Shown here: piece by piece, positions 9,066 to 17,738 of the stretch
Layout of the letters: each line of letters starts with the position of its first letter
Position numbering within the stretch: position 1 is the first letter of the stretch
Assembly (NCBI GenBank): GCA_902524845.1
Contig: CABZEW010000006.1
Location: forward strand, 20,001-64,718
DNA: 44,718 bases
Direction of reading: 5' to 3'
Source: an uncultured Alphaproteobacteria bacterium
GTDB lineage: Bacteria; Pseudomonadota; Alphaproteobacteria; Rhodobacterales; Rhodobacteraceae
Notes under the pieces: generated by a model
What the model saw: only the letters and a program-made list of their open reading frames with translations
What the model was told of the DNA's origin: nothing
Databases searched by the model: none
Position numbers and translations under genes: made by a program

Positions 9066-10007
9066 TTATATCTCTAAATTTAAAACCTTGTTTAATACCG
9101 TTTCAAAAAATTTATTTTCCTGTACTTCATTTACGTAGTATGCATTGGGTTTTCGATTTGTAACGTGCCACCAATCTACAACTGTCATGCCCCTGGTTAA
9201 TTCTGAATTGACCTCAATCTCAACATTAACCAGCTTTCCATTATATATTTCTGGATTAAGCAAATAAACTATTACATTAGGATCATGTAAAGGACCACCT
9301 TGGCTTCCATATTTTTCAACATCGTATCTCTCAAAAAAATCTAAAAGCTTTGCTGCTTCCATAGCACTATTCTTTCCTGAGACACGCAACCTCTCAAGGA
9401 AATCTCTTTGCACTAGAGTTTTATGAGTAACATCTAGCGGAAGCATTGTTATTTTAACTCCACTTCCCAACACAATTTTTGCAGCCTCTGGATCGACGTA
9501 TATATTGAATTCTGCTGCAGGAGTAATATTTCCGCCTTCAAAAAACCCCCCCCCCATTAATATAATCTCTTCTAATGAGTCTTTTACTCTTGGGCTTTTT
9601 TTTAGAACTTTTGCAATATTAGTGAGAGGGCCAAGGGCACAAATTGTAATTTTTTCATCTGTATATTTTTCTGCGCAATCGAGTATAAAATCTACGCCAC
9701 TCATAAGCTCTAATTCTTTTTTTTTAACTGACAGCTCTGTTCCGTCAAGACCTGTCTTCCCATGAACATGCTCGGCGGTTATTAAATTTCTTTTCAGTGG
9801 AGCTGGGCTACCTCTGAAAACGGGCACATCATAAACCCCACTTAATTCGCATATTTTTAGTGCATTCACGGATGTCAAGTCTAGGGGAACATTTCCTGCC
9901 ACACATGTAATGCCTAAAACCTTAATCTCCTTCTTGGCACCAAAAGCTGTCATCAGAGCCAAAGCATCGTCTTGACCTGGATCAGTATCGATTATTATTT
10001 TTTTCAA
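9066..10007 (-). CDS. Inosine/uridine-preferring nucleoside hydrolase
   Basis: Hydrolyses the N-glycosidic bond of ribonucleosides for purine or pyrimidine salvage. The Ca-binding N-terminal motif is DTDPGQDDALAL, and the second half of the site is in GGPLHDPNVIVYL (residues ~240-252). Length 313 is typical. Base specificity (RihA/B/C type) cannot be decided. A run of ten G (plus-strand C at 9546-9555), followed by six T, encodes MGGGFF at a conserved glycine turn and could slip. The gene is upstream of rsfS on the same strand, separated by 32 bp from the proposed rsfS start. Confidence 0.9.
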   Translation of the reverse strand: MKKIIIDTDPGQDDALALMTAFGAKKEIKVLGITCVAGNVPLDLTSVNALKICELSGVYDVPVFRGSPAPLKRNLITAEHVHGKTGLDGTELSVKKKELELMSGVDFILDCAEKYTDEKITICALGPLTNIAKVLKKSPRVKDSLEEIILMGGGFFEGGNITPAAEFNIYVDPEAAKIVLGSGVKITMLPLDVTHKTLVQRDFLERLRVSGKNSAMEAAKLLDFFERYDVEKYGSQGGPLHDPNVIVYLLNPEIYNGKLVNVEIEVNSELTRGMTVVDWWHVTNRKPNAYYVNEVQENKFFETVLNKVLNLEI

Positions 10008-10037
10008 TTCAATTTGCCAAGCTGAAGAAGCCTCCTC

Positions 10038-10907
10038 CTATAACCTTACTTCTTTTTCATACTTATCAGAAACCTGCCTAACTAATTCGCCAACTTCGAA
10101 ATTAAACTGATCTATTTGCCCAACGGGCGTTACCTCAGCTGCAGTTCCAGTTAACCAACATTGTTCAAAACCTTCTAACTCAGGAAGTTCGATATGCCTC
10201 TCTACTACTTCAACCCCAGCCTTTTCAAGAATCTCAATAACCGTTTGTCGAGTTATCCCATTTAAGAAACAATCCGGTTTAGGAGTATGTACTTTGTTAT
10301 CCTTCACAAAAAAAATATTTGCTCCAGTTGCTTCCGCAACATAGCCTCTATAGTCCAACATTAGAGAATCAGAACAACCCTTTGCCTCCGCTGCATGCTT
10401 AGACATGGTGCAAATCATGTATAGACCTGATGCTTTAGCAAAGCAGGGTATAGTCTCAGGGCTCGGTCTTTTCCAATCTGAAACATCCAACTTGGCACCT
10501 TTCATTTTTGCATCGCCATAGTAAGCTCCCCACTCCCACGACGCAACTGCAACCCTCACTGGGTTTCTAGAAGATGCCACGCCCATATCGGGACCGGAAC
10601 CTCTCCAAGCCACAGCTCGCACGTAGGCATCTTTTTTTCCATTTGCATCAAGAACTTGCATTTTGGCTGCCTCGAGTTCCTCTGGAGTAAAAGGTACTTC
10701 CATATCAACGTACTCAGCAGACTTTCTAAGCCTTACAGAGTGCTCATAACTTTTATATATCTTTCCACCGTATGCTCTCTCTCCCTCAAATACAGAAGAA
10801 CCATAATGAAGCGCATGAGTGAGCAAGTGAAATTTTGCATCCCTCCAGTCTACCAGCTCCCCGTCAAGCCATATTTTTCCTTCTAAATTTTCATAAGAAT
10901 CAACCAT
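10038..10907 (-). CDS. ilvE: Branched-chain amino-acid aminotransferase (class IV PLP)
   Basis: Transfers the amino group between glutamate and the 2-oxo acids of valine, leucine and isoleucine. Typical segments are GSSVFEGERAY (residues ~37-47), the PLP lysine in FAKASGLYM (~157-165), EATGANIFFV (~193-202) and CFLNGITRQTVIEIL. At 289 residues it matches alphaproteobacterial IlvE. Neighbouring D-amino-acid transaminases share the fold, but the segment order favours IlvE. It is divergent from the response regulator over 164 bp. Confidence 0.92.
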   Translation of the reverse strand: MVDSYENLEGKIWLDGELVDWRDAKFHLLTHALHYGSSVFEGERAYGGKIYKSYEHSVRLRKSAEYVDMEVPFTPEELEAAKMQVLDANGKKDAYVRAVAWRGSGPDMGVASSRNPVRVAVASWEWGAYYGDAKMKGAKLDVSDWKRPSPETIPCFAKASGLYMICTMSKHAAEAKGCSDSLMLDYRGYVAEATGANIFFVKDNKVHTPKPDCFLNGITRQTVIEILEKAGVEVVERHIELPELEGFEQCWLTGTAAEVTPVGQIDQFNFEVGELVRQVSDKYEKEVRL

Positions 10908-11014
10908 AAAAGCTTACCTCACTATTTGACCTATAATTGCATAACCAAATTTTTTTAACTTTTCCAGAGTTTCGTTCCAGTATTATATAAACTTTTCTTA
11001 TTCACTAATTATAT

Positions 11015-11020
11015 TATAAT
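11015..11020 (+). promoter_or_regulatory. Candidate -10 box upstream of response regulator
   Basis: A perfect TATAAT at 11015-11020 lies 52 bases before the regulator's start in an AT-rich gap. No good -35 hexamer is seen at 16-18 bases spacing, so the promoter may be activator-dependent or the match fortuitous. Confidence 0.35.
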
Positions 11021-11071
11021 GATAAAGGTGCAAAGATAAAGACACTCCAAGCAATTCTAAAGAGGATTATC

Positions 11072-11773
11072 TTGTCTGAAAACAACTCCCATTTGTTACT
11101 TGTAGATGACGATGAGCGCATCTTATCGTTAATGAGTACTTACTTAAGCAAAAATAAGTTTCTAGTATCTAAGGCACGAAATTCTACTGAGGCTCGATGT
11201 CTTTTAAATTATTTTGAATTTGATTTACTAATACTAGACGTGATGATGCCAGGAGAAAGCGGACTTGAGTTGTTGGAAAGCATTAGAAAACAAAAAAATG
11301 TTCCTGCTATTTTTCTCTCAGCGAAGGGGGAGTCGAAAGACAGAATTTCAGGGCTGGAAATAGGTGCTGATGATTATCTATCTAAACCCTTTGAACCCAA
11401 AGAACTCTTGCTTCGTTTGGAAAGATTATTGATAAGAAATAACAGTAGCGTTTCCAACAAATCTGGAAAACGAATTAAAATTGGAAATAAAGTCTTCGAC
11501 TTAAGACGATTAGAACTTTATCAAGATAACTCTTTAATAAAACTGACAAGTCTTGAAATTAGCCTATTAAATTTATTTGTACTTAACCCTGCAAAAACAA
11601 TTAGTAGAGAAATGGTGATTAGCAGCTTAGACCTTAGTCAAGGAAAGCGAGATCTTAACAAAAGGAATGTTGACGTACAAGTTACAAGATTACGAAAAAA
11701 AATAGAGCCTAACCCAACAAACCCGAGGTATCTAAAGACAGTTAGAGGTAAAGGCTATCAATTTCTTCCATAG
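11072..11773 (+). CDS. OmpR/PhoB-family response regulator (PetR-like)
   Basis: Two-component response regulator. The receiver domain (residues 1-120) has the acidic pair LLLVDDDER, phosphorylated Asp in LLILDVMMPGESG and conserved Lys in LSKPFEP. A winged-helix DNA-binding domain follows (130-233), ending in VTRLRKKIE...RGKGYQFLP. The start is TTG at 11072 with GAGG seven bases upstream. No histidine kinase is adjacent. Position beside ilvE and sequence around KPFEPKELLLR resemble PetR of Rhodobacterales, but the usual MarR-type partner gene is absent, so the name is only tentative. It ends 1 bp from the convergent SH3 gene. Confidence 0.9.
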   Translation: MSENNSHLLLVDDDERILSLMSTYLSKNKFLVSKARNSTEARCLLNYFEFDLLILDVMMPGESGLELLESIRKQKNVPAIFLSAKGESKDRISGLEIGADDYLSKPFEPKELLLRLERLLIRNNSSVSNKSGKRIKIGNKVFDLRRLELYQDNSLIKLTSLEISLLNLFVLNPAKTISREMVISSLDLSQGKRDLNKRNVDVQVTRLRKKIEPNPTNPRYLKTVRGKGYQFLP

Positions 11774-11774
11774 G

Positions 11775-12314
11775 TCAATCATTACTGACCCCCCAAATAT
11801 GGTCTGCAAGCACGTAACCACGCAAATTTTCAACTCTTATAAAACACCATAAACCTTCACAATCGATTAATTTTCCAATCACTTCTCGTTTTAAAATTGC
11901 TTTACCTAAAGAATTATAGCTGGCCTTGTTTCTTAAAAGGGTTTCCTTCTTGTTAACAATTATATATCGAGAACCGGACAGTAGATCTTTATAAATCCAG
12001 CCTGAATAGTCTTCAAAATCAGTTACTTTTCTCCAGTGTCCAAACTCACTAACAATCATTAGTGGCAAGTGTTTTCTTTGGTAAACCCAGTCTATTTTAT
12101 AACTTAAACTAGGCCCTCTTCTTAAATTCACTTTATTTCCCTTCAGAGACACAAATCTGGGAAGGGGTAGACCCGTTTTTTTACTTATTTCTGAACCAGA
12201 GCTAGCAGACAGCTCATTAACAACAAGAGATAAATTAATTAGTGCTGCTATTACAAATACTTTTGAAAACAATTTGATATTGGATAATATATCTCTATTA
12301 CTGGATGTAACCAT
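11775..12314 (-). CDS. Exported bacterial SH3-domain protein (COG3807 type)
   Basis: Periplasmic protein of 179 residues. A hydrophobic signal segment at ~14-33 is followed by two SH3b modules: the first begins VNLRRGPSLSYKIDWVY, with GHWRKV and SGWIYKDLL, and the second ends in RGYVLADHIWGV. SH3b modules usually bind cell-wall peptides; the substrate is unknown. The pairing with a divergent D-2-hydroxyacid dehydrogenase is common in alphaproteobacteria. The gap to that gene is 39 bp. Confidence 0.83.
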   Translation of the reverse strand: MVTSSNRDILSNIKLFSKVFVIAALINLSLVVNELSASSGSEISKKTGLPLPRFVSLKGNKVNLRRGPSLSYKIDWVYQRKHLPLMIVSEFGHWRKVTDFEDYSGWIYKDLLSGSRYIIVNKKETLLRNKASYNSLGKAILKREVIGKLIDCEGLWCFIRVENLRGYVLADHIWGVSND

Positions 12315-12353
12315 TATAAAGAAATACCAAAAAAGATCGTATTATCAAGCGCT

Positions 12354-13334
12354 ATGAAAAAACCCAAGGTAATAATTACGAGGAGGCTTCAAGACCGGGT
12401 CGAGAAAAGAATGAGAGAGCTATTTAATGTTAATCTCTCTGATGCAGAATTCCCAATCAGTAGACAGGAGCTTTTATCAGCTGTAAAAGAGGCGCACATT
12501 CTTGTTCCTACTATTGGCGATAAGATAGATGCTAGCATTTTAAGCGCAGCAAGTTCTAACCTGAAGCTGATCGCAAATTATGGGGCGGGATATGACCATA
12601 TTGATATTAAAACAGCTTTACAAAGGGGTATCATTGTTACAAATACTCCTAGCGTATTAACTACTGACACTGCTGATATGACGATGGCTCTGATTTTGGC
12701 AATACCCAGAAAGTTAAGAGAAGGTCATGAAGAGATGCAGTCTGGAAACTGGAGAGGCTGGAGCCCGTCCGCGATGATTGGGATGAGAATTACTGGAAAA
12801 AAACTTGGAATCCTTGGAATGGGCAGAATTGGACAAGCGATTGCAAAGAGGGCAAAAGCTTTTGATCTAGATATAAATTATCATAATAGAAGACGTCTGC
12901 ATCGAAATATTGAAGAAAGCCTTTCTGCTACGTATTGGGAAAATTTAGAAGAGATGTTATCTGCAATTGATATTTTGGTTGTTAGTGCCTCACTTAATCC
13001 ATCTTCTTTGTATTTACTGAGTGCAAAATGTCTCGGGAAAATGAAGCATACCGCATATTTAGTGAACATCTCCAGAGGAGAAATTATTGACCAGAAAGCT
13101 TTAGTTAGACAACTCAAAGATGGGAAATTGGGGGGAGCTGGACTTGATGTCTATGATAGCGAAGAAATTATCGGTTCAGACTTTAAAAGCTTAAAAAATG
13201 TTTTTCTTTTGCCTCATATGGGTTCTTCAACTTTAGAAGGAAGAATAGAAATGGGTGAGAAAGTTATAATAAACATAAAAACATTTATTGATGGTCACCG
13301 ACCCCCCGATCAAATAGTGCCGAGTATGATTTAA
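12354..13334 (+). CDS. D-2-hydroxyacid dehydrogenase (glyoxylate/hydroxypyruvate reductase-like)
   Basis: NAD(P)H-dependent reductase of glyoxylate or hydroxypyruvate (D-glycerate dehydrogenase group). Catalytic and cofactor elements in order are NYGAGYDHIDI (~75-85), Rossmann motif LGILGMGRIGQAI (~145-157), catalytic Arg in VNISRGEIID, and catalytic His in LPHMGSSTLEGR. The 326-residue length is normal. Start ATG at 12354 gives MKKPKVIITRRL. Its last four bases overlap the convergent ThiF-like gene. Confidence 0.9.
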   Translation: MKKPKVIITRRLQDRVEKRMRELFNVNLSDAEFPISRQELLSAVKEAHILVPTIGDKIDASILSAASSNLKLIANYGAGYDHIDIKTALQRGIIVTNTPSVLTTDTADMTMALILAIPRKLREGHEEMQSGNWRGWSPSAMIGMRITGKKLGILGMGRIGQAIAKRAKAFDLDINYHNRRRLHRNIEESLSATYWENLEEMLSAIDILVVSASLNPSSLYLLSAKCLGKMKHTAYLVNISRGEIIDQKALVRQLKDGKLGGAGLDVYDSEEIIGSDFKSLKNVFLLPHMGSSTLEGRIEMGEKVIINIKTFIDGHRPPDQIVPSMI

Positions 13335-14095
13335 CTATTTGCGTATCGGCAAGCATTACATTTATTATTTTTCTTTATATTTAAAACTTCTGTTGCTCCG
13401 CTAAGGGCATCACAAATGAGCAGCTTGTTTGTTAGAAGCTGACCCGTGCCGCATATGAGCTTAATTGTCTCTGCAACCATCAGTGTTCCTACCAAAGATG
13501 TAGTTACCCCTAACACACCTTCTGAGCTACAATCTAAAAAATTAGGCCTTTCTTCAGAGCTTGTAAATATACACTTAAAGCAGGCACTATTATCATAAAT
13601 AAGTAAACTTACGAGGCCTTCCCATCCAGACACTCCTCCAAATATCAGGGGTTTTTGTTGCATAAGGCAATGCCGATTGATAAGTTCCCGTGCTTCAATA
13701 TTGTCAGTACCATCCAAAACAACATCATACTCTTCTATTATCTCTGAAGAATTTTTCGCTTTTAAAAATAGATCATACTCAGTTACATCAACATTTTTGT
13801 TCAAGTTATTGATAAATTTTGATGCAACACTTACCTTCTTTCTTCCAATATCCCCATAAGTATAAATTGTCTGTCTCTGCAGATTGGATAGCGCTACTGT
13901 GTCTTGGTCAACCAAGCCAATTTTACCAATTCCTGTAGCTGCTAAATGCTGTAGAACAGTGGACCCTATTCCTCCTAAGCCGACAAGGAGTATTTTAGCT
14001 TTTCCTAACTTTTTCTGCCCTTCCCCGCCAATATTCTTTACTAAAATATGTCTCTTATAGCGCTCTATATATTCATTATCTGAATGATCATGCAT
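13331..14095 (-). CDS. ThiF/MoeB/HesA-family adenylyltransferase
   Basis: E1-like enzyme that adenylates the C-terminus of a small sulfur carrier (MoaD or ThiS type). The ATP site is GLGGIGSTVLQHLAATGIG, with the following NLQRQ, and the Asp in LDGTDN. The probable catalytic Cys is in LDCSSEGVLGV. Two zinc pairs are visible, CFKC and the C-terminal CNAC. About 254 residues from ATG 14095 (MHDHSDNEYIERYKRH), which fits homologues better than a TTG eight codons upstream. No thi or moa genes are nearby, so the partner is unknown. Confidence 0.87.
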   Translation of the reverse strand: MHDHSDNEYIERYKRHILVKNIGGEGQKKLGKAKILLVGLGGIGSTVLQHLAATGIGKIGLVDQDTVALSNLQRQTIYTYGDIGRKKVSVASKFINNLNKNVDVTEYDLFLKAKNSSEIIEEYDVVLDGTDNIEARELINRHCLMQQKPLIFGGVSGWEGLVSLLIYDNSACFKCIFTSSEERPNFLDCSSEGVLGVTTSLVGTLMVAETIKLICGTGQLLTNKLLICDALSGATEVLNIKKNNKCNACRYANS

Positions 14096-14182
14096 GTAAA
14101 AATTCTCAAAATTCAGCAATAATTAAAAATTCTCTAAAAAACAAGAAAAAGCATTGGTTCTAAACCGGATAGAAAACAAACT

Positions 14183-14842
14183 TTAACCTGAGATCTCTTC
14201 TACTATTTTTTTACAAATATGCCATGCTATTTTTTCTTTGCTCTGTCTAGCCAACCTAATTTCTTCATTTTTTTTTATTATAATAACTTCATTTTCTTCA
14301 CCACCCATACAATTGCTTTCAGCGTCTACTCCATTAGCTACAATCCAATCACACCCTTTATTCCTCAACTTTAATCTAGCATTGACTAACAGATCATTTG
14401 TCTCAGCTGCGAAACCAATAACTAAACTTGGCCTATCTTTACCTATGCATATATTCTTCAAAATATCTGGATTTTCGACTAATTCCACAATCGGTGGTTT
14501 ATTTCCTGATGTTTTTTTTATTTTTGTCTTCGCTTTCTTTTTTGGACGCCAATCACCAACAGCTGCAGCGCATATTGCTATATCAAATGGGCCGGCTTTC
14601 TTAACGGCCTCATTCATTTGGATAGCGGTTTCCACTTTAATAACCTTACTTAAGCTGGATAGCTCGAGATTTACTGGGCCTATAATCAACGTAACGTCTG
14701 CGTCAAGTTTATGAAGACACTTGGCAATTTCTGCTCCTTGCTTACCAGAACTCCTATTTCCGATAAATCTAATGTCATCTAAGTACTCATATGTTGGACC
14801 AGCGGTGACCAGCACCTTCTTTGCTTTCAACACGCGTGTCAT
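14183..14842 (-). CDS. coaB: Phosphopantothenate-cysteine ligase (stand-alone CoaB)
   Basis: Joins 4'-phosphopantothenate and cysteine in coenzyme A synthesis. Family segments are VLVTAGPTYEYLDDIRFIGN, SSGKQGAEIAK, ICAAAVGDWRP (~108-118), the ANGVDAESNCMGGEENEV region and the C-terminal IAWHICKKI. The 219 residues equal the CoaB half of the usual fused CoaBC. Here it is a separate gene whose ATG overlaps the coaC stop by four bases (ATGA), and no interdomain linker remains. Confidence 0.9.
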   Translation of the reverse strand: MTRVLKAKKVLVTAGPTYEYLDDIRFIGNRSSGKQGAEIAKCLHKLDADVTLIIGPVNLELSSLSKVIKVETAIQMNEAVKKAGPFDIAICAAAVGDWRPKKKAKTKIKKTSGNKPPIVELVENPDILKNICIGKDRPSLVIGFAAETNDLLVNARLKLRNKGCDWIVANGVDAESNCMGGEENEVIIIKKNEEIRLARQSKEKIAWHICKKIVEEISG

Positions 14843-15366
14843 TTCTTGATTAAGGATTTTACGATTTGTTGTGGTTCCATCATCCTGCCTAACCCAAATT
14901 CCCCACAGGCCATTTCACCCTCTGTGGGACCTAGAAATTCAACATTATTAGATTTGAGGATTGCAACGTTGTTTTGAAACAATTTGTTTTCCCACATCCT
15001 TACATTCATTGAAGGTGCAAAAACCATTTTTTTTGTAGTCGCCATCAGAATTGTCTGGGCAAGATCAGTTGCTAGTCCATTAGCTACGGACGAAATAATA
15101 TTGGCTGTTGCTGGAGCTACTAAAATTATATCCGGCCATCGCGCTAGTTCAATATGACCCATCTTCATTTCTTGCTCACGATCGTCAAGGCTGGTTCTTA
15201 GTGGGTTGCCAGACAAGTACTCTATTGAAGCCGAAGTTATAAATGTTAGTGCGCTTTCAGTGGCCACGCATTTTACTTCATCACCAGCCTTTTTAAAGAG
15301 CCTTATAAGCTCTAGTGACTTGTACGCGGCTATACCCCCCGATATCACTAACAATATTTTCTTCAT
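14839..15366 (-). CDS. coaC: Phosphopantothenoylcysteine decarboxylase (stand-alone CoaC)
   Basis: FMN flavoprotein that decarboxylates 4'-phosphopantothenoylcysteine to 4'-phosphopantetheine. Visible are the N-terminal GGIAAYKSLELIR, the catalytic His in MGHIELARW, LVAPATANIISSVANGLATD, the substrate clamp APSMNVRMWEN, and the reactive Cys in GEMACGEFGLGRM. The 175-residue length matches the CoaC half of CoaBC. The stop overlaps the coaB start, giving a coupled two-gene unit just downstream of rpoH on the same strand. Confidence 0.92.
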   Translation of the reverse strand: MKKILLVISGGIAAYKSLELIRLFKKAGDEVKCVATESALTFITSASIEYLSGNPLRTSLDDREQEMKMGHIELARWPDIILVAPATANIISSVANGLATDLAQTILMATTKKMVFAPSMNVRMWENKLFQNNVAILKSNNVEFLGPTEGEMACGEFGLGRMMEPQQIVKSLIKK

Positions 15367-15435
15367 TTTCTCGCCGCTCTAGTAATACTCCAACTTAAAA
15401 TAAGCGGAAAATGTTCTGTGTTCAATCTTTTGTGA

Positions 15436-16311
15436 CTAAATAATCGAAGATGATCTGACCCCTATCCGCGTCTCAAAGTGCTTTCTAAGTTTTTTTAGAG
15501 CTTCAGCCTCTAGTTGCCTGACCCTCTCTTTGGAAACTCCCAGCTCTCCTCCAATGGAGTCCAATGTCCTAGGCTTGTCACGAAGCTTGCGTTCGACGAC
15601 AATCGTTCTCTCTCTTTCATTCAAGGTGTCAATGGCTTCCTTAATCCAAGATTTTACCGTGGTGTCATCTTTATCTTTTTCTACTTTATCAGAACCGTAG
15701 GAGTTTTCATCTTCTATTGTCTCTATCCACTCTCGCCCTTCCTCACCTTGCTGAAGCGAATTAAGGGAGAAGTCTCCTCCAGATAGTCTTGTTTCCATCA
15801 TTTCAACATCTCTAAGAGAAACTCCCATCTTCTCGGCTACCATTTTATTCAGTGAACCATAGTCAACCGATGCTACGGAGTTGTCAAACTCTCGCTCTAT
15901 CTGGGACTTTACTCTCTTCAAATTAAAAAACAGAGACTTCTGCGATGCTGTTGAACCGGTTCTGACTAGCGACCAATTCCGTAGAACAAAATCTTGTATA
16001 GAAGCCTTGATCCACCAAGTAGCATATGTTGAAAATCGAACACCTCTTTCGGGGTCGAATTTTTCGGCGGCTTTCATAAGCCCAATACCAGCTTCTTGGA
16101 TCAATTCATTAGTGTCTATCCCATATTTGACGTATTTCGAAGCCATAGAAACGGCTAATCTCATGTAAGCATTGACCAACCTGTGTAATGACTTTTCGCA
16201 TCCATCGTTATGCCAATTTCTTGCTAGTTGAAGCTCAACGTCTTGCTCCAACATTTCCGCTTTCATCGCTTTAGATGTTATGGATTGATAGCCTTTATAC
16301 GAATTACTCAT
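15436..16311 (-). CDS. rpoH: RNA polymerase heat-shock sigma factor RpoH
   Basis: Sigma-32-type factor directing heat-shock transcription. Region 2 carries ASKYVKYGIDTNELIQEAGI and FSTYATWWIKASIQDFVLRN. The RpoH box QKSLFFNLKRVKS near residue 125 separates it from RpoD. Region 4 ends with LDSIGGELGVSKERVRQLEA. Length 291 is typical. AAAGGA lies nine bases before the ATG. It may control clpB at the left of the window, but no clear RpoH promoter was recognised there. Confidence 0.95.
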   Translation of the reverse strand: MSNSYKGYQSITSKAMKAEMLEQDVELQLARNWHNDGCEKSLHRLVNAYMRLAVSMASKYVKYGIDTNELIQEAGIGLMKAAEKFDPERGVRFSTYATWWIKASIQDFVLRNWSLVRTGSTASQKSLFFNLKRVKSQIEREFDNSVASVDYGSLNKMVAEKMGVSLRDVEMMETRLSGGDFSLNSLQQGEEGREWIETIEDENSYGSDKVEKDKDDTTVKSWIKEAIDTLNERERTIVVERKLRDKPRTLDSIGGELGVSKERVRQLEAEALKKLRKHFETRIGVRSSSII

Positions 16312-16421
16312 GATATTAATTCCTTTCGATGTGTAAACTACGGGAAATTTTTCTCTTTAGAAATAATACAATATGCATATCATCCATGCGTTTTTTGCAT
16401 GTCCAACTTTCTTAGTATCCT

Positions 16422-16553
16422 TTAATACCCTGCGATGGCGCCTCCAACCATATCTAGATCGGCCCCCATCCCACTTATTGCTCCACCAATAGTGCCACAG
16501 CTACAAAGACACAAAAAGGCGAAAACCCCACCGCTCAAAATCAGTCTTTTCAT
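16422..16553 (-). CDS. Small predicted lipoprotein (43 aa)
   Basis: Short gene read directly from sequence: start ATG at 16553 with a strong AGGAG seven bases upstream. The protein begins MKRLILSGGVFAFLCLCSCG, a signal peptide with lipobox LCSC. A Gly-rich mature part follows (TIGGAISGMGADLD, then VGGAIAGY). Size and character recall entericidin-type lipoproteins, but the identity to that family is too low to claim it. It begins 18 bp after the rmuC stop and probably ends the mutL-rmuC transcript. Confidence 0.7.
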   Translation of the reverse strand: MKRLILSGGVFAFLCLCSCGTIGGAISGMGADLDMVGGAIAGY

Positions 16554-16571
16554 TTTTAACTCCTATTTTTA

Positions 16572-17738
16572 TTAAATTAATTTAATCTTTTTTGGACGCT
16601 CCCCCTCTACTAAATTTTCAGGAACTCCAGCGCCCTCTTCGCCTTCAGGTTCAGATTGCATCAATCCATCAAACTCAAATCGCTCAATATTAAACACCCG
16701 CTTTGAAGCCTTTTTTGCTGAAATCTTTATCTCATCAACATCTTTTGATGCAAGGTTAAAATGTTTATCTAAGTTAATGATCCGACCCTCTAAGCGCACC
16801 ATATCTTTGTATAGCAAGTCAAGCTCTGATCTAATATGGCTGGTTTGGCGACGAAGTCTCTCATCTTTCAGAATTGCCCTCATGGTATTCAAAGTTGCCA
16901 TCAGTGTAGTAGGTGAAACAATCCAAACACGAGCCTCAAACCCTTCATTCACCAGCTTGGAGAAATTGGCGTGTAATTCAGCATAAATTGCCTCCGATGG
17001 TAGAAATAGAATTGCTCCATCAGCAGTTTCACCTTCGATTATATATTTTTCAGATATATCTTTGATGTGTGTTTTTATTGAGCTCTGAAATAATTGAATA
17101 TTTCTATTTTTCTCGACTTCATTTGTGTTTGTTATCATAGAGTTATAAGCCTCTAGAGGAAATTTACTATCGATAACTATATTGCCTTGGGGTTCAGGCA
17201 GATAAATTATACAGTCAGCCCGTTTACCATTAGATAGTGTAAACTGAAAGTCATAAGCATCTGCTGGAAGTGCTTTACTCACGATATCTTTAAGCTGGAT
17301 TTCGCCAAAAATGCCTCTGGCCTGCTTATTGGACAAAATTTCCTGCAAGCCCAAAACCTCACCTGACAATTTTTCAATATTTGTTTGCGCTTTATCTATA
17401 GTCTGCAATCTTTGCTGTAGCTCCCCCAAGGTCTGGGCAGTCTTAACAGAGCTCCCCGACAATGAAGAAGATATCGAATTCTGTATTTCCTCTAATCGAC
17501 CTTCTACGTGCTTTATGATAGCCGCTTGCGAAGTTGTTTGTGTATCTGTAATGACCTTAATGCTTCCAACAATTTGTTGCTGGTTCGCCGACAAATCTCT
17601 CAACGTTTCCCGAAGAGCCACACTATTAATTTCTCCGCTCTTGTCTGGAGACCAAAGTTGCCTGACTATTACGAAACATCCTAGAAGGACTAGTACGCCA
17701 ATCAATACAATAAATAGTCCTAGGTTCATATCGCTCAT
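16572..17738 (-). CDS. rmuC: DNA recombination protein RmuC
   Basis: RmuC-family protein (predicted nuclease-fold) thought to limit inversions and rearrangements. An N-terminal membrane helix (residues ~5-25) is followed by a coiled coil to ~135. The conserved core follows: RGIFGEIQLKDIV, IIYLPEPQGNIVIDSKFPLE, GAILFLPSEAIYAEL and VWIVSPTTLMATLNTMRAI. Length 388 is normal. Its ATG overlaps the mutL stop by one base (TAATG). Confidence 0.92.
   Translation of the reverse strand: MSDMNLGLFIVLIGVLVLLGCFVIVRQLWSPDKSGEINSVALRETLRDLSANQQQIVGSIKVITDTQTTSQAAIIKHVEGRLEEIQNSISSSLSGSSVKTAQTLGELQQRLQTIDKAQTNIEKLSGEVLGLQEILSNKQARGIFGEIQLKDIVSKALPADAYDFQFTLSNGKRADCIIYLPEPQGNIVIDSKFPLEAYNSMITNTNEVEKNRNIQLFQSSIKTHIKDISEKYIIEGETADGAILFLPSEAIYAELHANFSKLVNEGFEARVWIVSPTTLMATLNTMRAILKDERLRRQTSHIRSELDLLYKDMVRLEGRIINLDKHFNLASKDVDEIKISAKKASKRVFNIERFEFDGLMQSEPEGEEGAGVPENLVEGERPKKIKLI

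Noticed and set aside
14839-14842. coaB/coaC as a simple frameshift of coaBC
   Set aside because: Clean ATGA overlap, a proper start at CoaB and complete domains on both sides favour true gene fission, although reads should be checked.
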